Shown here in pieces: positions 46,692 through 57,300 of a stretch of 64,000 nt of DNA. Numbering within the stretch: the first letter of the stretch is position 1; every line of letters starts with the position of its first letter. Under the pieces are notes generated by a model. That model saw only the letters and a program-made list of their open reading frames with translations, was not told the DNA's origin and ran no database searches. Source of the stretch: Paraburkholderia sp. HP33-1 (GTDB lineage Bacteria > Pseudomonadota > Gammaproteobacteria > Burkholderiales > Burkholderiaceae); contig NZ_JAJEJR010000002.1 of assembly GCF_021390595.1 (NCBI RefSeq), positions 1,364,001-1,428,000 of the forward strand, given 5' to 3'. The position numbers and the translations under genes are program-made.

Positions 46692-47224
46692 CTGCTGACT
46701 CCTTGTTGTTGAAGTCTGCCGTCGCCGGCAGGTGGATGAAGCGAACGCTGTTCACGAAGCATGCGCGCGACGCATGACAGAACGCCGCGCGGAAACGCCA
46801 GTGAATCACGGAAACGGCACAAGCGTAGAAGTAAAAGAATCGCCTGAGGCGAGCGCGGACCGAGGAAGTCGGTTCAGATGGATCGATTGTCGGCTGGCGA
46901 CGGCTACGACCCGCGACCGAGGCTCGACAAGCCCGCGCGCGGCGCGACGAAGCGGATTGCTGCAGCGCGGTCGATTGACGCAGCTCACGCCGCAACGCGC
47001 GCACAGCCGCACAACAGCCGATTAAAGAAACGTGATGCTCATCAACGGCTTATCCCGTCAATAAGCTCATTTCGCATAAAACAACGCGGTTTTTTGACGC
47101 ACATCGCGTCGCAACACATTTTGTTTCGATCCCCTACTCTTGCGCCATCTGTCCAGCGCAGTGCGCATCGACACCGGTCGACGCGCGTAATTCCACTCAA
47201 GCGGCCATCGCGCACAACACGATC
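46692..47224. other. Divergent promoter region upstream of cioA
   Basis: About 530 bp without a supported gene. A possible -35 box TTGACG at 47094-47099 precedes a weak -10-like CATTTT 17 bases on. No clear FNR or ArcA palindrome was seen. Confidence 0.45.
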
Positions 47225-48649
47225 ATGACCTCCGCAATATCGGCATTCGATCTCGCCCGCATTCAATTCGCGTTCACCGTTTCTTTTCATATAGTTTTCC
47301 CCGCGCTCAGTATCGGTCTCGCCAGTTTCATCGCGGTACTCGAATGGCGCTGGCTGCAAACCGGCAAGGCGTACTACAAAGATCTTTGTCTGTTCTGGTC
47401 AAAGATCTTCGCAGTGGCCTTCGGCATGGGCGTCGTCTCCGGCGTCGTGATGGCCTATCAGTTCGGCACCAACTGGTCGGGCTTTTCGAGTTTCGCCGGG
47501 CCCATCACCGGTCCGTTGTTGATGTACGAGGTGATGACCGCGTTCTTTCTCGAAGCGGGCTTCCTCGGCATCATGCTGTTCGGCTGGCAGCGCGTGAGTC
47601 CGCGCGCGCACTTCGGCGCGACGCTGATGGTCGCGATCGGCACGCTGATCTCGACCTTCTGGATTCTCGCGTCCAATAGCTGGATGCAGACGCCGCAGGG
47701 TTTCGATGTCGTCGACGGCCATGTCGTGCCGCTCGACTGGTTCAAGATCATCTTCAATCCTTCCTTCCCGTACCGGCTCGCGCATATGGCGCTCGCGGCG
47801 TTCATCGTCGCGGGGCTGGTGGTCGCGGCGGTCGGCGCCTGGCATCTGCTGCGCGGCCGGCGCGACCCCGCCGTCAAGAAGATGTTCTCGATGGCGCTGT
47901 GGCTGCTGTTGATCCTCACGCCGATCCAGGCATTCGTCGGCGATCAGCACGGCCTGAATACGCGCGAGTATCAGCCGGCGAAGATCGCGGCGATCGAAGG
48001 TCTTTGGGACACCGAAAAAGGCGGCACCGCGCTGAACCTGTTCGGGATCCCCGACATGAAGGCGGAAACCACACGCTATGCGGTGTCGGTGCCGCACCTC
48101 GGCAGCCTGATCCTCACGCATAGCTGGGACGGAGAAATCCGCGGCCTGAAGGAATTTCCGCCGCAGGACCGGCCGGATTCGACCGTCGTGTTCTGGAGCT
48201 TCCGCATCATGGCCGGCCTCGGCGTGCTGATGATCGCGATGTCGATCGCGGCCTGGGTACTGCACCGCCGCGGGCGTCTGTTCGAAGCGAAGTGGTTCCA
48301 GCGGCTGTGCGTTGCGATGGGGCCGAGCGGCTTCGTCACGCTGCTGGCCGGCTGGGTCACCACCGAAGCGGGCCGCCAGCCGTGGGTCGTGTACGGCGTG
48401 ATGCGCACGTCGCAGGCGGTATCGCCGCTGACCACGCAGCAGGTCGGCCTGTCGCTGATGACCTTCGTGGTCGTGTACTTCCTCGTGTTCGGCACCGGCA
48501 TCTACTACATGCTGAAGCTAATGCGCTCGGGCCCCGCGCTGCCTGGCGGCAAGTCGCACGACAGGCCCCATGGTCTGCCGCAGCCGACGCCCGCGCAGAC
48601 CGCACGCCGCCCCCTCTCCGCCGCCGATCAGATGATCGACGCCGTCTAA
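47225..48649 (+). CDS. cioA: Cyanide-insensitive cytochrome bd-type ubiquinol oxidase subunit I
   Basis: A 474-residue inner-membrane haem subunit that oxidises ubiquinol and reduces O2 to water. Starts AFDLARIQFAFTVSFHIVFPALSIGLASFIAVLEW with haem-ligand His 22, and carries GFLGIMLFGW, FPYRLAHMALAAFIVAG with a further His, and GWVTTEAGRQPWVVYGVMRTSQAVSPLT. The Q-loop is short (no long insert after residue 250), which with the DUF2474 gene downstream marks the CioAB branch rather than the long-Q-loop CydAB. First gene of a three-gene operon. Confidence 0.92.
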   Translation: MTSAISAFDLARIQFAFTVSFHIVFPALSIGLASFIAVLEWRWLQTGKAYYKDLCLFWSKIFAVAFGMGVVSGVVMAYQFGTNWSGFSSFAGPITGPLLMYEVMTAFFLEAGFLGIMLFGWQRVSPRAHFGATLMVAIGTLISTFWILASNSWMQTPQGFDVVDGHVVPLDWFKIIFNPSFPYRLAHMALAAFIVAGLVVAAVGAWHLLRGRRDPAVKKMFSMALWLLLILTPIQAFVGDQHGLNTREYQPAKIAAIEGLWDTEKGGTALNLFGIPDMKAETTRYAVSVPHLGSLILTHSWDGEIRGLKEFPPQDRPDSTVVFWSFRIMAGLGVLMIAMSIAAWVLHRRGRLFEAKWFQRLCVAMGPSGFVTLLAGWVTTEAGRQPWVVYGVMRTSQAVSPLTTQQVGLSLMTFVVVYFLVFGTGIYYMLKLMRSGPALPGGKSHDRPHGLPQPTPAQTARRPLSAADQMIDAV

Positions 48650-48671
48650 CCCGCGATTCAAGAGAAAGAAA

Positions 48672-49676
48672 ATGGACGTAACCGTCGTATGGGCCGCGAT
48701 CATCGCGCTGGGCCTTTTCATGTACGTCGTGCTGGACGGCTTCGACCTCGGCATCGGCATCGTCTTTCCGTTCTTCCCCGACGAAAAGGAACGCGACCTG
48801 ATGATGAACACGGTCGCGCCGGTGTGGGACGGCAACGAAACCTGGCTCGTGCTCGGCGGCGCCGCGCTGTTCGCGGTGTTTCCGGTCGTCTACTCGACCG
48901 TGCTGTCGGCGCTCTATCTGCCGCTCGTGTTCATGCTCGTGTGCCTGATCTTTCGCGGCGTGTCGTTCGAGATCCGCGCCAAGGCGCGCCGCACGAGGCA
49001 TTTGTGGGACCTCGCGTTCATCGGTGGCTCGGCGGGCGCGGCATTCTTCCAGGGGATCGTGCTCGGCGCGTTCCTGCAAGGCATTCCGGTCGCCGATGGC
49101 GCGTATGCCGGCGACGCGTTCGGCTGGCTCACACCGTTCAGCCTGCTCACGGGCCTCGGGCTCGTCGCCACTTATGCGCTGCTCGGCTGCTGCTGGCTGG
49201 TCGCGAAGACCGAGGGCGATCTGCAACGGCGCCTGCATCGCGTCGTCTGGCCGCTGACCCTGGTTCTGCTCGGCTTCATCGCGGTGGTCAGTCTGTGGAC
49301 GCCGCTGATGGACGCAGGCATCGCGCAACGCTGGTTCCATGACGGGATCTTCTACCGTCTGCTGCCGGTACCATTCCTCGTCGCGATCTGCGCATTCTTC
49401 ATGCATCGCGCGGTGCGCGCGCGCCATCACAACACGCCGTTCGTGCTCGCGCTGGCGCTCGTGCTGCTCGGTTATCTCGGGCTGCTCGTGAGCCTGTGGC
49501 CGTATGCGATTCCGTCGAGCATCACGCTATGGGACGCCGCCGCGCCACGTACGAGCCAGACATTCACGCTGGCCGGCGCGGCGGTGATCCTGCCGATCAT
49601 CGTCGCCTATACGACGATGGGTTACTGGGTCTTTCGAGGCAAGGTGCGTCATGGCGACCAACATCACTATCACTGA
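48672..49676 (+). CDS. cioB: Cyanide-insensitive cytochrome bd-type ubiquinol oxidase subunit II
   Basis: A 334-residue eight-helix membrane partner: WAAIIALGLFMYVVLDGFDLGIGIVFPFFPDEKERDLMMNTVAPVWDGNETWLVLGGAALFAVFP is the diagnostic N-terminal block, followed by LIFRGVSFEIRAKA and a C-terminal YTTMGYWVFRGKVRH. It begins 22 bp after cioA and its 3' end overlaps the small subunit gene by 26 bp. Confidence 0.93.
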   Translation: MDVTVVWAAIIALGLFMYVVLDGFDLGIGIVFPFFPDEKERDLMMNTVAPVWDGNETWLVLGGAALFAVFPVVYSTVLSALYLPLVFMLVCLIFRGVSFEIRAKARRTRHLWDLAFIGGSAGAAFFQGIVLGAFLQGIPVADGAYAGDAFGWLTPFSLLTGLGLVATYALLGCCWLVAKTEGDLQRRLHRVVWPLTLVLLGFIAVVSLWTPLMDAGIAQRWFHDGIFYRLLPVPFLVAICAFFMHRAVRARHHNTPFVLALALVLLGYLGLLVSLWPYAIPSSITLWDAAAPRTSQTFTLAGAAVILPIIVAYTTMGYWVFRGKVRHGDQHHYH

Positions 49677-49836
49677 AACCCAGGGCGCCCGCCCGTCGGC
49701 CACCGCATCGGCCAGCCGCAAACTGCCGGGCTGGCTCTGGTTCATCGCGCTATGGTGCTTCGGCGTGGCCGCCGCGATGTCGCTCGGTTTCGCCTTCAAG
49801 CTTCTGATGAATGCCACGTTGTTTGCGGTCAGATAG
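49651..49836 (+). CDS. DUF2474 small subunit of the cyanide-insensitive oxidase
   Basis: A 61-residue single-helix protein (LPGWLWFIALWCFGVAAAMSLGFAFKLLMNATLF). It starts inside cioB (ATG at 49651) and overlaps its end by 26 bp in another frame. DUF2474 proteins follow cioAB in many proteobacteria and are thought to be the counterpart of CydX, a helper needed for stable oxidase. Translational coupling to cioB is likely. Confidence 0.85.
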   Translation: MATNITITETQGARPSATASASRKLPGWLWFIALWCFGVAAAMSLGFAFKLLMNATLFAVR

Positions 49837-50281
49837 CGACGTGCGAACCTGCGTCGATCCGCCGGGCATAACCTGCCGGATCGCGCGCGCAAGCGCTTAA
49901 AAAAAGGGCCGCGCGGCTCGTCTACGTAGCAAGCCGGAACCTATGCGCGGGAGACCTGCCTTAACATCACGAAGCGCATCGAACGATGCCGGCCGCCGGC
50001 CAGGCGCGTCTCCGCTCAGCGAGGCGGCGCGCGGCACGGCAAGGGAGCGGGATCCCAGCGGGTTAGAGCGATACCGGATGCGGCGATAAGTGCGACACTC
50101 GACGCGGCGACATCGGATCGGCTCGACGGGCGGCCCGAAGATCGACCAATAAGCGCGGAAGACCGGCCATGATGCGGTTCACGAGTACAGCAGTTAATCA
50201 TGCTGCAACTGCGCACGCCGCAACGGCGCACTGCGCAACGGCGGCGGCCCACAACGGACAGGCTCGACTCGCGGAGACATC
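49837..50281. other. Intergenic region, nothing recognised
   Basis: About 445 bp between the cio operon and the LuxR regulator. A few weak GC-rich hairpins near 49856-49915 are not convincing terminators, and no gene or clear operator was seen. Confidence 0.45.
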
Positions 50282-51061
50282 ATGAAGTTTCTTGTAGCCG
50301 ACGACCATGAACTGATCCGGCAAGGCGTCAAAGGCATGCTGCGCGGCTTCGATCCCGATGCCCAGTTCGACGAAGCCGATAGTTGGGAAACCCTTGCGAC
50401 CGCCGCGCGACCCGACGCGAATCACGATCTGGCGATCGTCGATCTGCATATGCCGGGCATGAGCGGCGCGACCTCGCTGGAAACACTGCTGAAGGCGAAC
50501 CCGGCGCTCCCGGTCGTGGTGCTGTCCGCGGAGGAATCGCCCGACGAGATGCGCGCGGTGCTGGCGGCCGGCGCGCTCGGCTTCGTGCCGAAGCGCCAGC
50601 CCGCCAGCGTGATGCTGAAGGCGATCGAGCTGGTGCTGTCGGGCGGTGCTTACGTGCCGATGGAGGCGCTGAGTCTGCTCGGCTCGCGCGAGACCCAGGC
50701 GGCAGGATACGCGGGAGCCGATCCCGACGGATCGGCTGCTGTGTCGGCCCCGAGCGCCACCGCGCAAGCCGCCCGCGCGTCGGGCCAGGCTACGGCCGCG
50801 CAGACCCAACCGGTCACGCAGGTGCCGTCGCTGCAGCCGCATCAGCAGCATCTGCTCGAGAACCTGTCACCGCGACAGCAGGACATCATGCGGCTCGTGC
50901 ATCGCGGCTGGACCAACAAGATGATCGCGCGCGAACTCGGCGTCGCCGAAGGCACGGTCAAAGTGCATTTGTCGGTGATCTTTCGGGCGCTCGGGGTGCA
51001 TAACCGCTCGACCGCGATCGCGGTGATCAACGGATGGCTGGAGGCGGGGAAGACGTTGTAG
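50282..51061 (+). CDS. NarL/LuxR-type response regulator
   Basis: A 259-residue regulator. Receiver domain (residues 1-118) with DD near 7-8, phospho-acceptor D54 in AIVDLHMPGMSG, Ser/Lys switch, then an Ala/Gln-rich linker (about 135-185) and a LuxR HTH (LSPRQQDIMRLVHRGWTNKMIARELGVAEGTVKVHLSVIFRALGV). GGAG lies before the ATG. Its last 35 bp overlap the end of the hybrid kinase gene on the opposite strand, so kinase and regulator are a tail-to-tail pair and probable partners. Confidence 0.9.
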   Translation: MKFLVADDHELIRQGVKGMLRGFDPDAQFDEADSWETLATAARPDANHDLAIVDLHMPGMSGATSLETLLKANPALPVVVLSAEESPDEMRAVLAAGALGFVPKRQPASVMLKAIELVLSGGAYVPMEALSLLGSRETQAAGYAGADPDGSAAVSAPSATAQAARASGQATAAQTQPVTQVPSLQPHQQHLLENLSPRQQDIMRLVHRGWTNKMIARELGVAEGTVKVHLSVIFRALGVHNRSTAIAVINGWLEAGKTL

Positions 51062-52943
51062 CACGTTGCTCCCCAGACTCCGCTTCAGTTTGCTGCAAGC
51101 CGGCTGCGGCGGGCGAATGCGCCGGGTCTGCCTCTGCCGCCCCATCCTCCAACACCACCGCGCCCGCCGCCCGCCCCTTGTCGAGTTCCGCCTGCTGCCA
51201 CAGCATTTCCAGCGTGCGGCGCAAGCGCGCCGGCGTCACCGGCTTGTGCAGCACCGGAATCCCCTGCAACGCGAGCGCCGCCAGTTCCGGCGATGCCATA
51301 TCGCCGGTGATCAGCAGCGTCACCACATTGCCATGCCCTGCGCGCCCGAGTGCGCCGCGCAACGCGCTCAACACCTGCGCGCCGGTGCGGTGATGCGCGA
51401 GCTGGTAGTCACATAGCACTGCGTCCGGCACGAAACCGTCCTCGAGCGCGGCGAGCGCCTCGACTTCGTCGCGCGCGCCGCGCACATTGCAGCCCCAACG
51501 CGCGAGCAGACTCGTGAGGCCTTCGAGTATCGACGGCTCGTCGTCGACGCACAGCACCCGGCGCCCTTGCGCGGCCGCGCCACCCGCGATCGAGTCGTTC
51601 AGAATCGCGACGATGCCGCTCGCATCGCCCGCCTGCATCGCAAAGCGGAACACCGAGCCGCGCCCCGGCGCGGAGCGCAGTTGCAACTCGCTGCCGAGCA
51701 GGCCGACGAGCCGCTTGACGGTCGGCAGCCCGAGCCCATGACCCTGGCGCGCATCGCGCTGCGGATTCTCCACCTGATAAAACTCCTCGAAAATGCGCGC
51801 GTGCTCTTCCGGCGCAATGCCGATACCCGAATCGCGCACCTCGATAAAGCCGCCGTTCGGTCGCCCCGCGCGTCGGAAGCCGAGCCAGATCGCGCCTTGC
51901 TCGGTATAACGCACCGCGTTCGACAGCAGATTGCTCAGCACGCGTTCGAGCAGCACCGGATCGTCGTAGACGACCATCGAGGTCGGCGCGATGCGCAGCG
52001 CGAGCCCCTTCGCCGCCGCCTGCGGACGATACTGGCTGCCGACCCGTTCGAACAGCTCGGAGAGCCGGAAGTGCAAGCGGATCACCTGGGTCACGCCGCT
52101 TTCAAGCCGCGCAAGATCGAGCACCTGGTTGAAGAGCTGATTGAGCGCCTCGACGTTGTAGACGATGTGCCCGGCGGTCTTCGCGTGCTGCGCGGGCGTC
52201 GCGGCCGGATCGTTCAGCGACGCCGCGAGCAGGCCGATTGCATGCAGCGGCTGGCGCAGATCGTGGCTGGCCGCCGCGAAAAAGCGCGTCTTCGCGAGGC
52301 TCGCCTGTTCGGCGACGCGCTTTTGCGCGGCCAGCGATTGCGCGAGGTACTGCTGATCGACACGCGCCTGCACGACCTGGCGAAACAGCTTGCGATAACT
52401 CATCGCGTAGACGTTGATCGCGCAGAAGAAGAACGCGAGCACGATCGCAAGAATCGTGCGATCGAACGTGTGCGAGCCGAAATGCAGCACGATCGATGGC
52501 AGCAACAGGAACGGAATCGACGTCGAAAAATTGAGAAGATCGAAACCATTCGACATGAATACGCCGGCCGCGAGCGTCACCAGCATCACGGTATGCAATA
52601 GCGGCAGATCGGTCTGCGGACTCTGGAACGCGAACCACACCGCGAAGCCCGGCCCGCTATACAGGAGCACGCCGCGCAGCGCATGCAGATAGATCCAGTC
52701 GCGCGGCGAGACCAGGTGCGGATAGCGGCGATTGCAGATCCATAGCGCGAGCCCCGCGCAATTGGCGAGCGCGTAAAAAACGAAGCACGCAATAAAGAAT
52801 GGCGGCGACGGCACATGCGGCCAGTAGATCGCCACGAGCACCGCGATCGAAAACCAGTGCGAAAAGAACGCGATCGGGTCCTGCGCGTAGAGCACCCGCA
52901 CGAGGTCTTCGTCGATGGCACGCTGGATCGGGTCGGCCCGCAT
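51027..52943 (-). CDS. Hybrid sensor histidine kinase with multi-helix membrane sensor
   Basis: A 638-residue kinase. Six hydrophobic segments fill residues about 30-182 with short loops, so sensing is probably in the membrane. Then a coiled region, HisKA box FFAAASHDLRQPLHAI with H227, HATPase with NLLSNAVRYTE and GHGLGLPTVKRLV, and a receiver with VLCVDDEP and D512. A Pro/Ala/Glu-rich tail of about 45 residues ends the protein. GAGGAG precedes the ATG. Convergent with the LuxR regulator. Confidence 0.9.
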   Translation of the reverse strand: MRADPIQRAIDEDLVRVLYAQDPIAFFSHWFSIAVLVAIYWPHVPSPPFFIACFVFYALANCAGLALWICNRRYPHLVSPRDWIYLHALRGVLLYSGPGFAVWFAFQSPQTDLPLLHTVMLVTLAAGVFMSNGFDLLNFSTSIPFLLLPSIVLHFGSHTFDRTILAIVLAFFFCAINVYAMSYRKLFRQVVQARVDQQYLAQSLAAQKRVAEQASLAKTRFFAAASHDLRQPLHAIGLLAASLNDPAATPAQHAKTAGHIVYNVEALNQLFNQVLDLARLESGVTQVIRLHFRLSELFERVGSQYRPQAAAKGLALRIAPTSMVVYDDPVLLERVLSNLLSNAVRYTEQGAIWLGFRRAGRPNGGFIEVRDSGIGIAPEEHARIFEEFYQVENPQRDARQGHGLGLPTVKRLVGLLGSELQLRSAPGRGSVFRFAMQAGDASGIVAILNDSIAGGAAAQGRRVLCVDDEPSILEGLTSLLARWGCNVRGARDEVEALAALEDGFVPDAVLCDYQLAHHRTGAQVLSALRGALGRAGHGNVVTLLITGDMASPELAALALQGIPVLHKPVTPARLRRTLEMLWQQAELDKGRAAGAVVLEDGAAEADPAHSPAAAGLQQTEAESGEQRATTSSPPPAIR

Positions 52944-53294
52944 GGGGCGGTCTCCTCAGGGGGCATGCAACTTCGTTGAGACGAAGCACTGACCAGGCGA
53001 CGGCCCTCCGACGCTCCGGCGAAGCCGCGGGTCGAACCGGGCGACAAAACGGGTCACCCGCGCGGCTTTTTCTACAGCGAATGCCCACTCTTCAGACGAA
53101 TAGTCAGTTATCCGTCAGAAGGTTTACCCGGCAGTTTACCCATCAGCTAACACTTAATCCATATAGGCGAAGGCCTTGCCGCGAACCATACTGCATTCAC
53201 ATTTCAGCGCGGCATTTCAGGCAGCCTTTCCCTCGCTTCGCGGCTCACGCGCCGCGGCCCGCCGCGCCCCACGCCAACGGTGACGGAGGTTTCC
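52944..53294. other. Divergent promoter region between hybrid kinase and sigma-like gene
   Basis: About 350 bp. AT-richer segment 53085-53170 contains two direct copies of GTTTACCC (53122-53129 and 53134-53141) and two of GTCAG (53104-53108, 53115-53119), which may be regulator sites. No gene supported. Confidence 0.5.
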
Positions 53295-54086
53295 ATGGGC
53301 GCAGTCCCGGGCTACGAGTTCGCCCGCCAACTCGACGACGCGATCCTGCCTGACCTGTGGCGCAGGCGCACCCGGCTGTCCGCGGACGAAATGGTCTCGA
53401 TGGTCGAACTGGTCAAGCGTGCGTTGCGGACCTACCACCCGCTCGAATTGCAGGCGCTCGGCGAGGACAAGGAAGAACTGGTCGCGCAGTTCATCTACGC
53501 GAAGGTGCTACGCCTCGCGCCCGGCCATACCGAAACGAACGCCTGCGCCGACAGCGCGCCGTCCAACAGCTACGCCGTGTGCGCGTATTTCCGCCGTTAT
53601 CTGATCGACTGCCTGCGCAGCGCGTGCCATCAGCGCAACGTGTCGATGGAAACCGAGGGCATCGCGCAGGAGATCGATCTGCACGCGCACGCGCTCGAAG
53701 ACCCGGTGGAAAGCGTGCTGCTGCAATACGGCCTCGACGAGCAGCGCGTGCGGTACGCTGCGCGCGAGTTCATCGAAGGGCTCGACGAACCCGAGCGGAT
53801 CGTGCTGGCCGGCAGCCTCGGCTGGTGCTCGGAAGGCGAAGGCGGGCTCTCGGCGGTCGCGGCTCAGCATCGGGTCCCCTCTTATCACTATCGCGCCGTC
53901 AAACTCGGCGTCACGATGAAAAAGACGGCCGGCGCCGAGGAATTTTCCAACACGAAGATCGGCCGCTGGCTCATCGACGTGCTCGGCATCGCGATCGACG
54001 TCGACAATCGCGCGGCGATTCTGGTGGCGCTGAATCTGCTCGCGGCGGAATCGAGCGACAGTGAATTCAATGAAGTGGCCGCGTAA
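53295..54086 (+). CDS. Divergent sigma-70-like regulatory protein (candidate)
   Basis: A 263-residue protein from the ATG at 53295 (GGAGG six bases upstream). No recognised domain is obvious at first sight, but two stretches resemble sigma factor regions: FRRYLIDCLRSACHQRN (about residues 100-116), like region 2 helix residues, and FIEGLDEPERIVLAGSLGWC...GLSAVAAQHRVPSYHYRAVKLGV (about 157-207), like a region 4 HTH in which the loop is enlarged by GEGG. No membrane segment. It precedes the giant GMC oxidoreductase gene by 250 bp with a terminator between. Assignment is tentative; it could be another HTH regulator. Confidence 0.5.
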   Translation: MGAVPGYEFARQLDDAILPDLWRRRTRLSADEMVSMVELVKRALRTYHPLELQALGEDKEELVAQFIYAKVLRLAPGHTETNACADSAPSNSYAVCAYFRRYLIDCLRSACHQRNVSMETEGIAQEIDLHAHALEDPVESVLLQYGLDEQRVRYAAREFIEGLDEPERIVLAGSLGWCSEGEGGLSAVAAQHRVPSYHYRAVKLGVTMKKTAGAEEFSNTKIGRWLIDVLGIAIDVDNRAAILVALNLLAAESSDSEFNEVAA

Positions 54087-54205
54087 TAGTTCGGACAACC
54101 AACAGCCCACATAAGAAGCGCGCTAAAGGCGCTTGCCCGGACGGCCCGCCCCCCGGCAACGGCCGGCCAGTCATGTCGCCCTACGCGTCGCACGCTACGA
54201 CTACG

Positions 54206-54232
54206 GCGCGCCTTCCACGGCGCGCTTTTTTT
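54206..54232 (+). terminator. Intrinsic terminator after the sigma-like gene
   Basis: GCGCGCC (54206-54212), loop TTCCAC, GGCGCGC (54219-54225), then seven T. It separates the regulator from the GMC gene. Confidence 0.75.
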
Positions 54233-54336
54233 GCGCGCACATTCCGCCTACGATAAAAAAGCTGCTGCTGCACGCCGTCTTTGTTCCAAAGTCGAGCCTC
54301 CGTTCCCCGCATCCGATTCCAGACGAGGTGGTCCTG

Positions 54337-57300
54337 ATGAACCGCTTATCGAGCGCGCCGACGGCGCTGCAAAGGTACTACGAGGTGGTCGTGATCGGGT
54401 CCGGCTACGGCGGCGCGATTGCCGCGAGCCGCATGGCGCGCGCGGGCCGTCGCGTGTGCGTGCTCGAGCGTGGCCGCGAATTCATGGCCGGCGAGTTTCC
54501 GCGCACGCCTGTGCAGGGCGCCGAGCAGATCCAGTACAACACCGCCGAGGCACAGATCGGTTCGCCGCTCGCGCTGCTCGAAGTACACGTCAACGAGGAC
54601 GTCAACGCGGTGGTGGGCTGCGGGCTCGGCGGCACGTCGCTGATCAATGCGAACGTCGCGCTCGAGGCCGATCCGCGCCTATGGGACGACCCGCGCTGGC
54701 CAGCCGCGCTGCGCGCCGACAAGGCCGGGCGCGGCGACGGCTATGCGCTCGCGTGGAAAATGCTGTCACCGTCGCCCGTGCCCGACGATTTCCCCCCGCT
54801 GCCGAAGCTGCAGGCGCTCGAAAAATCGGCACGGGCGCTCGGCATGGCCGACCACTTCAGCCGTCCGCCGATCACCGTCACGTTCAAGGACGGCCCGAAC
54901 GCGGCGGGCGTCGAGCAGCAGCGCTGCGTCGGTTGCGGCGACTGCAACTCGGGTTGCAACTACGACGCAAAGAACTCGACGCACATGAACTATCTGCCCG
55001 ACGCGGTCGCGCACGGCGCGCAGATTTTCACCGGCACGGCCGTGCATTCGGTGCTGCGCGACGCCGATACGCAGCAATGGAAGATCAACTTCCAGCTCGT
55101 GAAGCTCGGCCGCGAAAGCTACGACGCACCCGATCTGTTCGTGCTGGCCGACATCGTCATCGTCGCGGCCGGCACGATCGGTTCGAGCGCGCTGCTGCTG
55201 CGCTCGCGCGACGCGGGCTTGAGCGTGTCGGAGATGCTCGGTAAGCATTTCACCGGCAACGGCGACGTGCTCGCGTTCGCGTACAACACGAAGGACACGA
55301 TCAACGGTGTCGGCTGGGGCGAGCACAAGAAAGGGCAGATTCCGCCGGTCGGCCCCACCATCACCGGGCTGATCGACAATCGCGCCGACGAGGAAAACGT
55401 CAAGAACGGCTACGTGATCGAAGAAGGTTCGCTGGCCGGGCCGGTCGGCGAGGCGCTCGTCGGCATGCTCGGCGCGGTCGCGCCGCTCGAAGGCGTGGAT
55501 GCGGCCGGGCCGCCGTCGCTGTTCGACAGGATGGCCTACGAGGCCCGCGCGATCGACAGCCTGATTCGCGGCCCGTATCACGGAGCGCTGAATCACACGC
55601 AAAGCTACCTGGTGATGGCGCACGACGACGAAGACGGCCGCGTCACGGTCGGTGACAAAGGCCGCGCGCGCATCGAATGGAAAAACGCGGGACGTCAGCC
55701 GATCTTCCAGACCATCGAGGACGTGCTGATCAAGGCGACCGAGCCGCTCGGCGGCAAATATCTGCGCAATCCGATTTCGACGAAGATCGCCGGCCGGCGC
55801 ACCGTGACCGTGCATCCGCTCGGCGGCTGCGGAATGGGCGAGGACGCCGAGCGCGGCGTGGTCGATCATCAGGGCCGCGTGTTCAGCGGCAAGGCCGGTG
55901 CCGAGGTGCACGACGGCCTCTATGTGATGGACGGCGCGGTGATGCCGATGTCGCTCGGCGTGAATCCGTTGCTGACCATCTCCGCGCTCGCCGAACGCAA
56001 TTGCGCGCTGCTGGCCAAAGCGCACGGCTGGGCGATCGATTACAAGTCGCAGGGCACCGCCGCCGCGCCGCCCGCGCAGAAGATCGGCCTGCTCTTCACG
56101 GAGACGATGGTCGGCACCTACACGCCGAACGTGGCGGGCGAAGCCGCGAAGAGCCCGATCGAATTCACGCTGACGGCCGAGTCCGACGATCTCGCCGACA
56201 TGCTAGGCAACCCGAATCATCTCGCGCGAACCGCCGGCACGCTGACCTGCCCCGCCCTCTCTGCGCAGCCGCTGACGATCAGCGACGGCACGTTCAACCT
56301 GTTCGTCGTCAACGAGTCCGACGTCGACGAGCGCAACATGAACTACCGCATGACGCTCGACGCGGTCGAAGGCAAAACGTGGTATCTAACCGGCAAGAAG
56401 ATCATCACGCGCACCTCGCCGATCAATCTGTGGGAGCAGACCAACACGCTGTACACGGAGATTCGCGCGTCGGCGCAGGACGATGCGCCCGTCGTCGGCA
56501 CCGCGACGCTGATCGTCACGCCGGAAAACTTCCTGAAGGAGCAGCGCACGCTCGAAGTTACGCATGCGCCCGATCTGAAGACGCGCCTCGAATGGACGCT
56601 CAAGTTCGGCAAGTTCTTCGCGGGCGTGCTGTACACCGAATACGGCGGCGTGGCCGCGCCGCTGCAGTTCTTCGATCCGTACACGCCGCCGCGCGCGAAA
56701 CGCATGCTGCGCGCGCCGGCGCCGCAAGTCACGTACTTCGACACGCCCGACCGCACGCGCCTCAAGCTCACGCGCTACTTCGATCCGGGCGCCGGCAAAG
56801 CCTCGAAGCCGATCCTGCTGATCCACGGCTCGGGCGTATCGAGCCGCATCTTCTCGACCGATCTGACGCCGACCAACCTCGTCGAATATCTGTACGCCTC
56901 GGGCTATGACGTGTGGCTCGTCGATCTGCGCGTCAGCATCGAACTGCCGACTGTGCTGGTGCCGACCAACGTGGACAAGGTCGCGCGCGAAGACATTCCC
57001 GCCGCGGTCGCGAAGATTCGCGAGCTGACCGGTGTGCCACAGATCCAGGTGCTAGCCCACTGCCTGGGCGGCCTGGCGCTCACCATGTCGCTGCTGTCCG
57101 GACTCGACGGCGTGCGCTCGGCGGTGATTTCACAGGTGTCCGCGCATCCGGTACCGGGCACGTTGCAACGCATCAAGGCCGGCTTGCATATTCCCGACCT
57201 GATGCAGCATTTGCGCGTGCGCGACCTCACTGCCTATACGCAGGAAGACTCGTGGCCCGCGAACCTGCTCGACGAGGCGCTGCGTCTCTATCCGCTCGAT

